DNA of 64,000 nucleotides, taken from Spartobacteria bacterium (GTDB taxonomy: Bacteria > Verrucomicrobiota > Verrucomicrobiia > Chthoniobacterales > UBA10450). The position numbers and the translations under genes were made by a program. Position 1 is the first letter of the stretch. Each line of letters starts with the position of its first letter. The notes beneath the pieces are model-generated. The model was not told where the DNA came from, ran no database searches, and saw only the letters and a list, made by a program, of their open reading frames with translations. Shown here in pieces: positions 44,492 through 53,088 of this stretch. The stretch covers positions 81,797 through 145,796 of the forward strand of contig PNAS01000013.1 of assembly GCA_003169695.1 (NCBI GenBank), in the 5' to 3' direction.

Positions 44492-45598
44492 ATGTCATCC
44501 ATTTGGGATATTGCCAATCCTCAGCTGCGCCACTTGGCCGTTTACGAACCAGGGAAGCCGATCGAGGAGACCGCGCGCGAGCTCGGCGCGGACGCCAGCA
44601 AAATTATCAAGCTCGCCTCGAATGAGAACCCGCTTGGTCCGTCTCCAAAAGCGTTGGCGGCGATGCGCGCCGCGTTGAACTCGGCGAATCTCTACCCTGA
44701 CGGAGGCGGCTATTATCTCTGCGAAGCGCTCGCGGCCAAACTCGGTCTCACCCGAGATCACATCATTCTCGGGAGCGGGTCGAATGAGATAATCGAGTTT
44801 CTCGGACACGCCTTCCTCAATCGCGGGGACGATGTCATCACTTCCGAGCATGCCTTCATTGCCTACAAATTGGTCGCGGCGGTTTTTGGGGCGCGCACGA
44901 TCCAAGTGCCCAGTCCCGACTTGCGCCACGATCTTGAAGGAATGATCGCCGCCATCACGCCAAAGACCCGCCTCATCTTCATCGCGAATCCAAATAACCC
45001 GACCGGCACTCTGGCGGGCCAGGATGAAATCGACCAGTTCATCGAACGGGTGCCGGAAAACGTGGTCGTCGTTTTCGACGAAGCCTATTTTGAATACCTC
45101 GACGATCCGCCGGACACACTGCGCTTTGTGCGGGCGGGCCGAAACGTTGCGGTGCTCCGGACGTTTTCAAAAATTCAGGGCCTGGCCAGTTTGCGAATTG
45201 GCTACGGTATCGCGCGGCCTGAGCTGATTCAGGTGCTGCAAAAAACGCGACAGCCGTTCAACGTGAACGGCCTCGCCCAAGCCGCCGCGCTGGCTGGCCT
45301 CGCCGACGTCGAACATCGGCGCGAAACGAAACGCATCACCGACGAAGGCCGCGCCTATTTGCAGGACCAATTCAGGGCGATGAATCTGCAATTCGTCCCG
45401 AGCGCGGCGAATTTCGTTCTCGTGAAAGTGGGAGATGGCGCCGAGACTTTCAGGAAACTGCTCGAACGACAGATCATTGTGCGCGCGTTGAAAGGTTACA
45501 ATCTGCCGGAGTGGATTCGGATTTCGGTCGGCACGATGGAGCAAAATCGAAGATGCATCGCAGCATTGCGGGAAGTTTTGAACAGCCCGCCAGCGTGA
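44492..45598 (+). CDS. hisC: Histidinol-phosphate aminotransferase
   Basis: PLP aminotransferase of 368 residues catalysing the histidinol-phosphate step of histidine synthesis. Family landmarks: IIKLASNENPLGPSPKALAA (about 38-57), FIANPNNPTGTL, VVVFDEAYFEY (PLP-contacting Asp), and the PLP lysine in VLRTFSKIQGLASLRIGYG (about residue 225). Its TGA overlaps the GTG start of mnmE (GTGA). HisC enzymes can have broad specificity, so a role with other amino acids is possible. Confidence 0.9.
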   Translation: MSSIWDIANPQLRHLAVYEPGKPIEETARELGADASKIIKLASNENPLGPSPKALAAMRAALNSANLYPDGGGYYLCEALAAKLGLTRDHIILGSGSNEIIEFLGHAFLNRGDDVITSEHAFIAYKLVAAVFGARTIQVPSPDLRHDLEGMIAAITPKTRLIFIANPNNPTGTLAGQDEIDQFIERVPENVVVVFDEAYFEYLDDPPDTLRFVRAGRNVAVLRTFSKIQGLASLRIGYGIARPELIQVLQKTRQPFNVNGLAQAAALAGLADVEHRRETKRITDEGRAYLQDQFRAMNLQFVPSAANFVLVKVGDGAETFRKLLERQIIVRALKGYNLPEWIRISVGTMEQNRRCIAALREVLNSPPA

Positions 45599-46956
45599 GG
45601 GAGGCTGCGGAGCGCGCGACGTCGCGTGATACGATCGCTGCGATCTCCACGCCGACCGGCGAAGGCGCCATCGCTTTGATCCGCATCTCGGGCGAGGACG
45701 CGATTGGAGTTGCCGATCGCATTTATCGTGGCAAAGAAAAGCCATCGGATTTTCCATCGCACACCCAGCGACTGGGCGAAATCTTCGAAGCGGATCGATT
45801 GATCGATCAGGTCATGCTCTCGGTCCATCGCACACCGGCCACTTACACCGGTGAAGATCTTGTGGAGGTCAGTTGCCACGGTGGAATTCTCGTGACGGCC
45901 CGCGTTCTCGAGGCCTGTCTGCGTGCGGGCGCACGCTCGGCGCGGCCGGGCGAATTTTCCGAGCGCGCCTTCCTGAATGGAAAGATGGATCTGACGCAGG
46001 CCGAGGCTGTCATGGATTTGATCCGCGCCCAAAGCGATCTCGCGCTTCGCTCCGCGAATGAGCAACTGGAAGGACGGCTTGGCTCCGAGATCAGAGCCAT
46101 CCGCGCGCAGCTGATCGAGACGCTCGCGCATGTGGAAGCCGCGATCGATTTTCCGGAGGAAGACATCGCGCCCGATGAAGGCGACAGACTGTGTGCGCGC
46201 CTTGATTCCGTCCGGCAGAAAATGCGTGATTTGCTCGCGACGGCCGAACAAGGACGGATTTTGCGCGAAGGGATCCGCGCGGTCATCTACGGCCCGACCA
46301 ACGCGGGGAAATCGAGTCTGTTAAATCGACTTCTTGGTTACGACCGCGCCATTGTCAGCGAAAGGCCGGGCACGACGCGCGACACGATCGAAGAAGTGAT
46401 AAACCTGCGCGGCATTCCGATTCGATTGCTGGACACGGCTGGTCTGCGCGATTCCCGGGATGAACTGGAGCGCGAGGGGACCGTGCGCACGGAAAGATCG
46501 CTCGCCACGGCTGATCTCCTTCTTCACGTCCTCGACCGTAATGCGCCGAAGCCCGCCGAGTTCAACAGGCCCTCGACAGATCAAATTGAGCTCGTGCTTC
46601 TCAACAAGAGCGATCTGTCGGAACATTCCGACTGGAAGCATCATGATGCGCTGCGGATTTCGTGCCTTAAAGAAAACGGTCTGCACGGCCTGGAAGAGGC
46701 CATTCTTGCGCGCATTTCGGAGAACCATTTGCGACCTGAAAGCGCTCTCGCGATCAACGCGCGCCATCGCGATTGTCTCAGGCGCGCTCTCGATTCCTGT
46801 GAGTTGGCGCACGCCACGATGAAGGCTGGCCTCGCACCGGAATATATGGCGGTAGATCTTCGCGCGGCGTTGCGCGCGGTCGGCGAGATTACCGGCGCGG
46901 AGAACGTGGAGGAAATCCTCGACTCCCTCTTCGCGCAATTCTGCATCGGCAAATGA
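45595..46956 (+). CDS. mnmE: tRNA uridine-5-carboxymethylaminomethyl modification GTPase MnmE
   Basis: GTPase that with MnmG modifies wobble U34. A 453-residue product starts with GTG 45595 inside the hisC stop (ATG 45553 is an alternative). The N-terminal domain has DTIAAISTPTGEGAIALIRI. The G domain has G1 GPTNAGKSSLLNRLLG (about residue 225), G3 DTAGLRDS and G4 LLNKSDLS. The C-terminal CIGK (catalytic Cys motif) ends the protein. Its stop overlaps the pyrD start by ATGA. Confidence 0.95.
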   Translation: MREAAERATSRDTIAAISTPTGEGAIALIRISGEDAIGVADRIYRGKEKPSDFPSHTQRLGEIFEADRLIDQVMLSVHRTPATYTGEDLVEVSCHGGILVTARVLEACLRAGARSARPGEFSERAFLNGKMDLTQAEAVMDLIRAQSDLALRSANEQLEGRLGSEIRAIRAQLIETLAHVEAAIDFPEEDIAPDEGDRLCARLDSVRQKMRDLLATAEQGRILREGIRAVIYGPTNAGKSSLLNRLLGYDRAIVSERPGTTRDTIEEVINLRGIPIRLLDTAGLRDSRDELEREGTVRTERSLATADLLLHVLDRNAPKPAEFNRPSTDQIELVLLNKSDLSEHSDWKHHDALRISCLKENGLHGLEEAILARISENHLRPESALAINARHRDCLRRALDSCELAHATMKAGLAPEYMAVDLRAALRAVGEITGAENVEEILDSLFAQFCIGK

Positions 46957-47975
46957 ATGCCGCCGACGCCTACGAACGTTTCGTTAGGCCGACTCTTTTC
47001 TCTCTCCCTCCCGAAACGGCTCATTCTCTGGCGCTCGGCTGTCTCCGTGCCGCTTCACGGCTGCCCTTCGCGCTCCGCGCGCTCAATTCCTTTCAGTCGC
47101 CCGCGAAACCGAGAAAGGTTTTCGGCATCACTTTTCCCAATGTAATCGGACTGGCCGCGGGATTCGACAAGAATGGCGTCGCGCTTCCGGCGTGGGCGGC
47201 GCTCGGCTTCGGTTTCATCGAGATCGGGACCGTGACGGCAAAAGCGCAGCCCGGAAATCCGAAGCCACGGATTTTCCGGTATCCTGAGCAAGGGGCGCTG
47301 GTCAATCGCCTGGGTTTCAACAATGACGGAGCGGACGCTATCGCGGCCAGGCTGCGCAGGTTGCGCGGACGTGGCCGCTGGCCTGGAATACCAGTCGGCA
47401 TCAACCTCGGAAAATCAAAGATCACTCCTATCGAAGAGGCGGCGGATGATTATCTCTACTCGTTCCGGCTGCTCCGTGAGTTCGCCGATTACGTCGTGCT
47501 CAACGTCAGTTCACCGAACACGCCGGGTCTTCGCACATTGCAAGAGCACGATGCACTCCAGCAATTGCTGCGCGTAATTCGCAAAGAAAACCAAATCGCT
47601 CGGAAGCGTATTCTGTTGAAAATCGCGCCGGATCTTTCGCTCCCCGATCTCGAGCAAGTCATCACAACGTGCGAAGAAAACGACATCGCCGGAATAATCG
47701 CGACGAATACGACACTCGATCACGCGGCGATCCCGCCGGCAGTCGATCAAGCCGGGGGGCTGAGCGGCCTGCCGTTGCGAGAAAAATCGACGGAACTTGT
47801 GCGCGCGATTACCGCTCGTTCGCGATTGCCGGTCATCGCTTCCGGTGGAATTTTTGACGCGGAGGGCGCGAGGGAAAAATTGGAGGCTGGTGCGCAGCTC
47901 TTGCAGCTTTATACGGGCTACGTATATCGCGGTCCGGCTCTCCTCGCGGAAATCGCCCGCACCTTGCCAGAGTAG
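46953..47975 (+). CDS. pyrD: Dihydroorotate dehydrogenase (quinone, class 2)
   Basis: FMN enzyme of 340 residues that oxidises dihydroorotate in pyrimidine synthesis and passes electrons to quinone. The N-terminal membrane-associating helix RPTLFSLPPETAHSLALGCL marks class 2. Other landmarks are VIGLAAGFDKNGVALPAW, IEIGTVTAKAQPGNPKPRIF, the active-site Ser in LNVSSPNTPGLRTLQ, IIATNTTLDH and the FMN-phosphate site VIASGGIFDAEGAREKLEAG. Coupled to mnmE by ATGA. The gene order hisC-mnmE-pyrD probably reflects one transcript. Confidence 0.95.
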   Translation: MNAADAYERFVRPTLFSLPPETAHSLALGCLRAASRLPFALRALNSFQSPAKPRKVFGITFPNVIGLAAGFDKNGVALPAWAALGFGFIEIGTVTAKAQPGNPKPRIFRYPEQGALVNRLGFNNDGADAIAARLRRLRGRGRWPGIPVGINLGKSKITPIEEAADDYLYSFRLLREFADYVVLNVSSPNTPGLRTLQEHDALQQLLRVIRKENQIARKRILLKIAPDLSLPDLEQVITTCEENDIAGIIATNTTLDHAAIPPAVDQAGGLSGLPLREKSTELVRAITARSRLPVIASGGIFDAEGAREKLEAGAQLLQLYTGYVYRGPALLAEIARTLPE

Positions 47976-47999
47976 TCCCATCAAATCCTATGTCCGATT

Positions 48000-48031
48000 G
48001 ATATGAATCCGACGCGATATGAATCCGACGC
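48000..48031. repeat. 16-bp tandem duplication
   Basis: gatatgaatccgacgc occurs twice head to tail between pyrD and the amber-interrupted small gene. No palindrome; possibly a replication-slippage duplication. Confidence 0.85.
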
Positions 48032-48045
48032 GTCGAGGGGAGCGT

Positions 48046-48360
48046 ATGCGATACAGAAGTGAGCAAACGAACGTCACGATTTTCATTCAACCGGGATTGT
48101 ATTAGCGAGTAGAGGAGCTCGAGGGCGAGACGGCACCTCTACCCAGTCCGCTCCAGAGCGGCTTTTCCAGCGAGGTCGCTTATCTCGCGCTTGGCGCCTT
48201 TTCGCTCTCGGAAAGCGGCGAAGCGTTTTTTGTTCTCTCAAACGATCGCGACGAAATCTGGTTCATCTCGAACCGCCATTTGCGCACGCATACGCTTCGG
48301 CCAACCTCAACCGAGTTTCGGCTGCCGCTTCAGGCAGCTCAGAAACGGACAAGGTTAGCT
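48046..48360 (+). pseudogene. Small unknown gene interrupted by in-frame TAG
   Basis: ATG 48046 has a strong Shine-Dalgarno (gagggga) and reads MRYRSEQTNVTIFIQPGLY, then TAG at 48103-48105. The same frame continues RVEELEGETAPLPSPLQSGF and SSEVAYLALGAFSLSESGEA, FFVLSNDRDEIWFISNRHLR, all clearly protein-like. A single C-to-T change (CAG to TAG) would explain it. The true end is unclear: the frame stays open to 48627 across the bioB 3' end, but coding character fades near 48350. Family not recognised. Confidence 0.6.
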
Positions 48361-49068
48361 GGCGAAGATTGCTTCGGTGACCCGATGGGCGGCGGGCGCT
48401 TGGGAGACATCAGTCTCTACACCTTCGTGATTCAATCCCAGCCCGCGCAGGAGCGCGACATCGGTGTCCGCGGCCGGGTTATCCGCGGTGAGGAGTTTGT
48501 CTCCGTAGAAGATGGAGTTGGTCCCCGCGAAAAAACAGAGCGCCTGTCCTTCACGCGAAATCCGGGTCCGGCCGGCGGTGAGACGGACACGTGCTTCCGG
48601 AAGCGCGATCCGAGTGACAGCAATTAGCCTAACGAGTTCAAAAATATCGACGGGCGGTTGATCGCCGAGCGGTGTGCCGGGCATCGCCATCAGGCAGTTG
48701 ATCGGCACGCTTTCCGGCGGCGGATCGAAATTGCTCAGGACTTCGAGCATGCGCAGCCGGTCGGTGGTGGATTCGCCCATGCCGATGATTCCACCACAGC
48801 AGACTGACATGCCACTCTCCTGCACGACTGCGATTGTGTTCAAGCGATCGGTGAAGGTGTGCGTGGTCACGATCTCGGGATAGAACTCCGGCGAGGTGTC
48901 GATGTTGTGATTGTAGGCTGTGACGCCAGCCGCTTTTAATTTGCGTGCCTCAGTTGATCCGATCTGGCTCACTTCGCGGACGGTCTCGAGAACTTGCTCG
49001 AACTTCGGTGTGCCATCGCGCACGCCGCGCCACGCGTGGGCTGTCGACGCGCTTCTGACCTCAGACCT
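48355..49068 (-). pseudogene. bioB: Truncated biotin synthase
   Basis: Only the C-terminal two-thirds of BioB remains (from about AHAWRGVRDGTPKFEQVLE). Intact features are AGVTAYNHNIDTSPEFYPEI, TTHTFTDRLNTI, CCGGIIGMGES, INCLMAMPGTPLGD and FFAGTNSIFYGDKLLT (the Fe-S/substrate end). The N-terminal region with the radical-SAM CxxxCxxC cluster is absent. In addition, about 13 residues (the usual VCxTLGMLT stretch) are missing between VREVSQIG and STEARKLKAAG. The break abuts the 3' end of the secreted-protein gene at 49079. It cannot make active enzyme. Confidence 0.85.
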
Positions 49069-49078
49069 CGACCCTAGA

Positions 49079-49774
49079 TCACCGGCTGACCCACTTGGAG
49101 TCCTTCCCGGAAATGACCGGCAGTTCGTTCAGCATGTACTGAGTCTTCCCAATGACGCCCCACATCTGGGTGCCGGTCGCGGCGTACCATTTTTTCGACA
49201 TGCTTTCTCCGGTATGGCAACCCCAGCTCTTGATGTTGGCGCCGCGCGCGAAAACGCGACCGTTGATTTTCTTCAAGTCGTCTTCGTGCAGCCACGATTT
49301 GCAGGCACTCTCGATGTTGCTGCTGTAATCGAACATGAAGCACTTCGCGTTTGAATGACCGAAGTACTCGAAGTCAGCGATTTTCACGCTGTCGCGCGCC
49401 TGACCGCTATTCAGGTAATTGATCACGTCGTCGCCTTTCCGAATGTAGATCAGGTTCAGGTTATACTTGTCGCGCACTGTGCCGATGAGGCTGATCAAGT
49501 CCTGCTTGTCTTGCACCGCGCGATCTTTGTAGCCCTGGCCATAAACCAACCAGGTGATCTTGGCATCCGGGGCCTGGGCGCGAATCTGGTCGGTCCGAAC
49601 GCGCGCCGCGTGGACAAAATTCGCCCACCAATGATCGTGCGGCTGAGCTTTATATTTCTCCCATTGCATTAACGAAGGCCCGCCGACCAATAGGACGTAT
49701 TCGCCCTGGGGCGCGGCTGGCAAGGGGGATGCGAAGAGCAGGCAAAGCGGCAAAAGGAGGAGTAGTCGTTTCAT
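49079..49774 (-). CDS. Secreted unknown protein with caspase-like His/Cys pattern
   Basis: A 231-residue protein with a clear signal peptide (MKRLLLLLPLCLLFASPLPA). The mature part has EYVLLVGGPSLMQWEKYK, ITWLVYGQGYKDRAVQDKQD, a histidine in DFEYFGHSNAKCFMFDYSS (about residue 139) and a cysteine in IKSWGCHTGESMSKKWYAAT (about residue 189). A GHS strand followed by a strand ending xGCxTG is the order of the His/Cys dyad in clan CD (caspase/gingipain-like) peptidases; here this is inference only. Exported to periplasm or outside. It sits between lysA and bioB. Confidence 0.65.
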   Translation of the reverse strand: MKRLLLLLPLCLLFASPLPAAPQGEYVLLVGGPSLMQWEKYKAQPHDHWWANFVHAARVRTDQIRAQAPDAKITWLVYGQGYKDRAVQDKQDLISLIGTVRDKYNLNLIYIRKGDDVINYLNSGQARDSVKIADFEYFGHSNAKCFMFDYSSNIESACKSWLHEDDLKKINGRVFARGANIKSWGCHTGESMSKKWYAATGTQMWGVIGKTQYMLNELPVISGKDSKWVSR

Positions 49775-49856
49775 CGGAATAAGCAGGGAGCACTATTTAT
49801 GCTGGAGACGGGATGTGCGCAAGCGATACACCGTAGGCACCTCGGGGCCGGGCCCA

Positions 49857-51167
49857 TTAAAATACGGCGTCGCGCTCGCCGCGAACCAGATCGTCGAAGG
49901 TTTGGCGTTCACGGATGAGAGCTGACTTTTCACCACTCACGAGCGCTTCGGCGGGCAGCGGCCGTGAATTGTAATTCGAGGCCATCACAAAACCATAGGC
50001 GCCCGCGCTCATCAGCGCGGCGAGGTCGCCCTCTTTCATTTCCGGCAGCTCCCGGTCTTGCGCAAAAAAATCGCCACTCTCGCAGACCGGTCCGACCACA
50101 TCCACCGGTTCGCGCGCGGAGTCTTGCGCCTCACGGACCGGAACGATCTCGTGGTAACTCTGGTAGAGCGCGGGCCGGATCAAGTCGTTCATGCCGGCGT
50201 CGACGATCACGAACTTTTTGTTCTCGGTTCGTTTGATATAACGGACGCGAGTTAGGAGGACGCCGGCATTGCCGACGAGCAGGCGGCCAGGCTCGAGCAG
50301 AACGCGCAGTCCGATTGCACGCAATGGCGGCGAGATGGCGGCAACGTAATCGTGGATCGTGAGCGGAAGAATAGTCGTCGCTCGCACGCGATCCTTTTCG
50401 CTCCACCAGTCGCCGCTGCCGCTGGCAAACGATGACTCGTAAACAATCCCGATGCCGCCACCGACGTTAAGGAATTCAAGGGGGTGACGTTCTCTTAACC
50501 TCAGAATCAGCGGCGTTATTTTTGTGATCGCCTCAGCGAATGGCGCCGCCTCGGTAATTTGCGAGCCGATGTGCATTTGCACGCCGCGGATCGCGATGTT
50601 CGGCATCTGCGCCGCCCGCTCATAAACTTTAGCCACATAGTCTAGAGCAATGCCGAACTTGTTTTCACTGCGCCCGGTCGAGACGTAGCGATGTGTTCCG
50701 GCATCGACGTCGGGGTTAATGCGCAACGCGATCGGCGCCTGCACGCCTTTGCTCCGTGCGATTCGATCGATGTAAGCGAGTTCCGCTTCGCTCTCGACGT
50801 TGAAACTCAAGACTTGTTGCTCGAGCGCATACTCGATTTCCTCCTGCGACTTCCCGACCCCGGCGAAGGTGCAGGACCGCGGATCGCCGCCGGCCGCGAG
50901 AACGCGAAAGAGTTCGCCGCCGGAAACGATGTCGAACCCCGCGCCTTCCCGCGACAGCAAACTGAGAATGGCGCGATTCGAGTTCGCTTTGACCGCGTAG
51001 CAAATCAGGTGGTCGATCTCGCTGAGCGCCGCATCGAGTCTTCGGTAGTGATCGAGAATCGTGCCGGCGCTGTAGACGTAGAGCGGCGTTCCATATTTCT
51101 CTGCGGCGCGTTCGAGATTCACGCCTTCGCAATGCAGGCTGCCGTCGTGATAACGAAATGAGTGCAC
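49857..51167 (-). CDS. lysA: Diaminopimelate decarboxylase
   Basis: PLP enzyme of 436 residues, last step of lysine synthesis. The PLP lysine is in HLICYAVKANSNRAILSLL (about residue 54), the group-IV decarboxylase signature GAGFDIVSGGELFRVLAAGG follows, and VQMHIGSQITE, FLNVGGGIGI and the Cys loop GPVCESGDFFAQDRELP (about 340) are typical of DapDC. The C-terminal AGAYGFVMASNYNSRPLPAE is diagnostic of LysA. Standard length. It appears monocistronic. Confidence 0.94.
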   Translation of the reverse strand: MHSFRYHDGSLHCEGVNLERAAEKYGTPLYVYSAGTILDHYRRLDAALSEIDHLICYAVKANSNRAILSLLSREGAGFDIVSGGELFRVLAAGGDPRSCTFAGVGKSQEEIEYALEQQVLSFNVESEAELAYIDRIARSKGVQAPIALRINPDVDAGTHRYVSTGRSENKFGIALDYVAKVYERAAQMPNIAIRGVQMHIGSQITEAAPFAEAITKITPLILRLRERHPLEFLNVGGGIGIVYESSFASGSGDWWSEKDRVRATTILPLTIHDYVAAISPPLRAIGLRVLLEPGRLLVGNAGVLLTRVRYIKRTENKKFVIVDAGMNDLIRPALYQSYHEIVPVREAQDSAREPVDVVGPVCESGDFFAQDRELPEMKEGDLAALMSAGAYGFVMASNYNSRPLPAEALVSGEKSALIRERQTFDDLVRGERDAVF

Positions 51168-51225
51168 GCATCAGGATGCGTCGGTGCAGAAATGGCGCAA
51201 ACAAGAAACGAGCGATCTGGGCGCT

Positions 51226-52044
51226 CTACGTGATCGATTTTGTGCGGAACAATGAAATCAATGAGACGATGATCAAAAGCGCGCCAAATGTGCAAACGAT
51301 TGCCGCGCCCGAGGGCAAGTCCCACCAGAAAGAAAAGAAGAGCCCGCCCACGCCGCCCATCAACGCGATGAGCCAACCAATCAAAAGCCGTCGGCCGAGC
51401 GAACCGGCGAGATTGATCCCGCAAACGGCAGGCACTATGAGATAACTGAACACGAGGAGCACACCGGCGATGCGAACGAAACTCGTGACGACAAGACCGA
51501 ACGCGGCATAAAAAAGAAAATCCCACCAGCGCACACGTAAGCCCTTCTCATAAGCGCCGTCGCGATCGTAGGAGACGAGCAGAAAGTTCCGGCGCAAAAC
51601 GAAATGCAGAATGCCGACGATCGCGAAAAGTCCAAAGCACTTCCAAACTTCCAGAGGGGTTACGAGAAGGATATTTCCCACCAGCATCTGTTTGATCTGC
51701 TCGTCGCCTTCGGCGGCGCGGCTCAACAGCAAGACCGCCGCTGCCGCCGCAACGACGTAAGCAATGCCGATGACCGCTTCCTGCGGAACCTGACTGGTCC
51801 GTTTGCCAGTGACGGAAAAGATCGCAGCCCCCACCAGAGTAAAACCGAGAGCGATCGCAAAGGTCGCCGGACTCTGGAGGTCGATCCGGAAGAGCAACGC
51901 GACGCAGATGCCGAGGGACGCCATCTGCGCCATCGCGATGTCGATAAAAATGATGCCACGCTGCACAACATGGAGACCGAGATAAACAAGCAGCCACGGT
52001 AGAAGCACACAGGCCACGATGGGCCAGAACATTACGTCCCACAT
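51226..52044 (-). CDS. Metal ABC transporter permease (ZnuB/TroC type)
   Basis: A 272-residue inner membrane permease with about seven to eight helices, for Zn2+ or Mn2+ import. Landmarks: VVQRGIIFIDIAMAQMASLG (the ABC-3 family signature near residue 26), FSVTGKRTSQVPQEAVIGIA and VLLVFSYLIVPAVCGINLAG. Start 52044 is chosen because the frame beyond it (to 52077) reads through a palindromic repeat. It lies downstream of the binding protein with that 95-bp repeat between them. No ATP-binding subunit gene is found next to it, which is unusual. Confidence 0.88.
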   Translation of the reverse strand: MWDVMFWPIVACVLLPWLLVYLGLHVVQRGIIFIDIAMAQMASLGICVALLFRIDLQSPATFAIALGFTLVGAAIFSVTGKRTSQVPQEAVIGIAYVVAAAAAVLLLSRAAEGDEQIKQMLVGNILLVTPLEVWKCFGLFAIVGILHFVLRRNFLLVSYDRDGAYEKGLRVRWWDFLFYAAFGLVVTSFVRIAGVLLVFSYLIVPAVCGINLAGSLGRRLLIGWLIALMGGVGGLFFSFWWDLPSGAAIVCTFGALLIIVSLISLFRTKSIT

Positions 52045-52060
52045 ATCAGCAGCTTCCTTT

Positions 52061-52155
52061 ATCAGGTAGGGACGCACCTTCGGGGCGTCCGATTATTTTT
52101 GGGAGATGCAATCGGGCGAGAAGTCGGACGCCTTGGAGAGGCGTCTCTACCTGAT
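52061..52155. repeat. Long inverted repeat between binding protein and permease genes
   Basis: The ends are near-complementary: atcaggtagggacgc on the left against gcgtctctacctgat on the right, and the inner arms ggcgtccga/tcggacgcc also pair. The RNA could form a long hairpin with a loop of about 30 nt. Similar 'ggcgtctgtgcc' palindromes occur elsewhere in the window (60870). Likely a mobile palindromic repeat. Confidence 0.8.
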
Positions 52156-52167
52156 GGGAGCGATTCT

Positions 52168-53076
52168 TCATTTCATCCCGGCGGCGAGTCGCGAAACAAG
52201 CGTATCGATTAGCTTCACGTAAGAGTCGGTATTCGGAAGCGCGCCCGGATATTGCGCGAAATCCACGACCTTTGCGCCGGTCGAACTGGCGACCTTTTCA
52301 GCGATCTTTCGATCGTGGAAGGGCTCGACGATGATGGCTTTGATTTTCTGCGCTTTCATCTTTTCGATCACTTCCGCGAGATGTGAAGGCGACGGCGGAA
52401 TGCCCGGCTTGGGCTCGAGAAAAATATCGATGTTCAAACCGAAACGGTGCGCGAAGTAGACCCACGAGTCATGGTAAGCGACGACGCTTTGCCCTTTGAA
52501 CGGCAGCATGGCCGTGCCCCATTCCTGTAGCTTGGCATTGATCGTCGCCTCGAACTTCTTGTAGTTCGAATCGTAGAAGGCCGCGTTTGGCGTATCCACC
52601 GCGGCGAACGATTGCGCAATGTGCAGCGCGACTGTCTTCGCGATGATCGGGTCGGTCATGAAATGGGGATTTCCCAACGCGTGGACGTCGCCGGCCGCGC
52701 GCGTCACCTCCGCTGGCACATTCATCAAGCGCACGCCTTGTGAGGCTTGCACCCGGCCGGGTTTACCGACTTCGATTTTCGGATTCCGCGCGTTCTGCAA
52801 GAGCGGGGGCAACCAGCCGATCTCGAGTTCCGCGCCGCCATCGATCAGCACGTCCGCGCTGCGCAGTTGAACGACGAAGCTGGGGCGCGCGTCGACGAAG
52901 TGCGGATCCTCGGTCGGCTTCGCCATCGCGCTCACGTCGATTTTGTCGCCACCAACTTCCCGCGCCAGCGCAGCGAAGTCGGGCAGCGTCGTGACGACTT
53001 TAATTTTCGCCTCCGCGGCGGTGGCGACGATCGCGGAAAGCGCCGCGCTCAAAAAGATTCGGGTGAGGTTTTTCAT
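52168..53076 (-). CDS. Metal ABC transporter substrate-binding protein (ZnuA-like)
   Basis: A 302-residue periplasmic cluster-9 binding protein. The signal peptide is MKNLTRIFLSAALSAIVATA. The mature part has IKVVTTLPDFAALAREVGGD and metal-ligand positions in PTEDPHFVDARPS (His), LGNPHFMTDP (His), VVAYHDSWVYFAHRFGL (His) and VVDFAQYPGA (Asp), as in Zn/Mn binding proteins. The His-rich loop typical of ZnuA is absent, so zinc or manganese cannot be distinguished. It is the third gene of the leftward operon 55141-51226. Confidence 0.9.
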   Translation of the reverse strand: MKNLTRIFLSAALSAIVATAAEAKIKVVTTLPDFAALAREVGGDKIDVSAMAKPTEDPHFVDARPSFVVQLRSADVLIDGGAELEIGWLPPLLQNARNPKIEVGKPGRVQASQGVRLMNVPAEVTRAAGDVHALGNPHFMTDPIIAKTVALHIAQSFAAVDTPNAAFYDSNYKKFEATINAKLQEWGTAMLPFKGQSVVAYHDSWVYFAHRFGLNIDIFLEPKPGIPPSPSHLAEVIEKMKAQKIKAIIVEPFHDRKIAEKVASSTGAKVVDFAQYPGALPNTDSYVKLIDTLVSRLAAGMK

Positions 53077-53088
53077 AAATGTGTGGAG

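Noticed and set aside
48000-48031. 16-bp tandem repeat as a binding-site array
   Set aside because: Only two copies, no palindromy, not at a promoter-like position; slippage is the simpler explanation.
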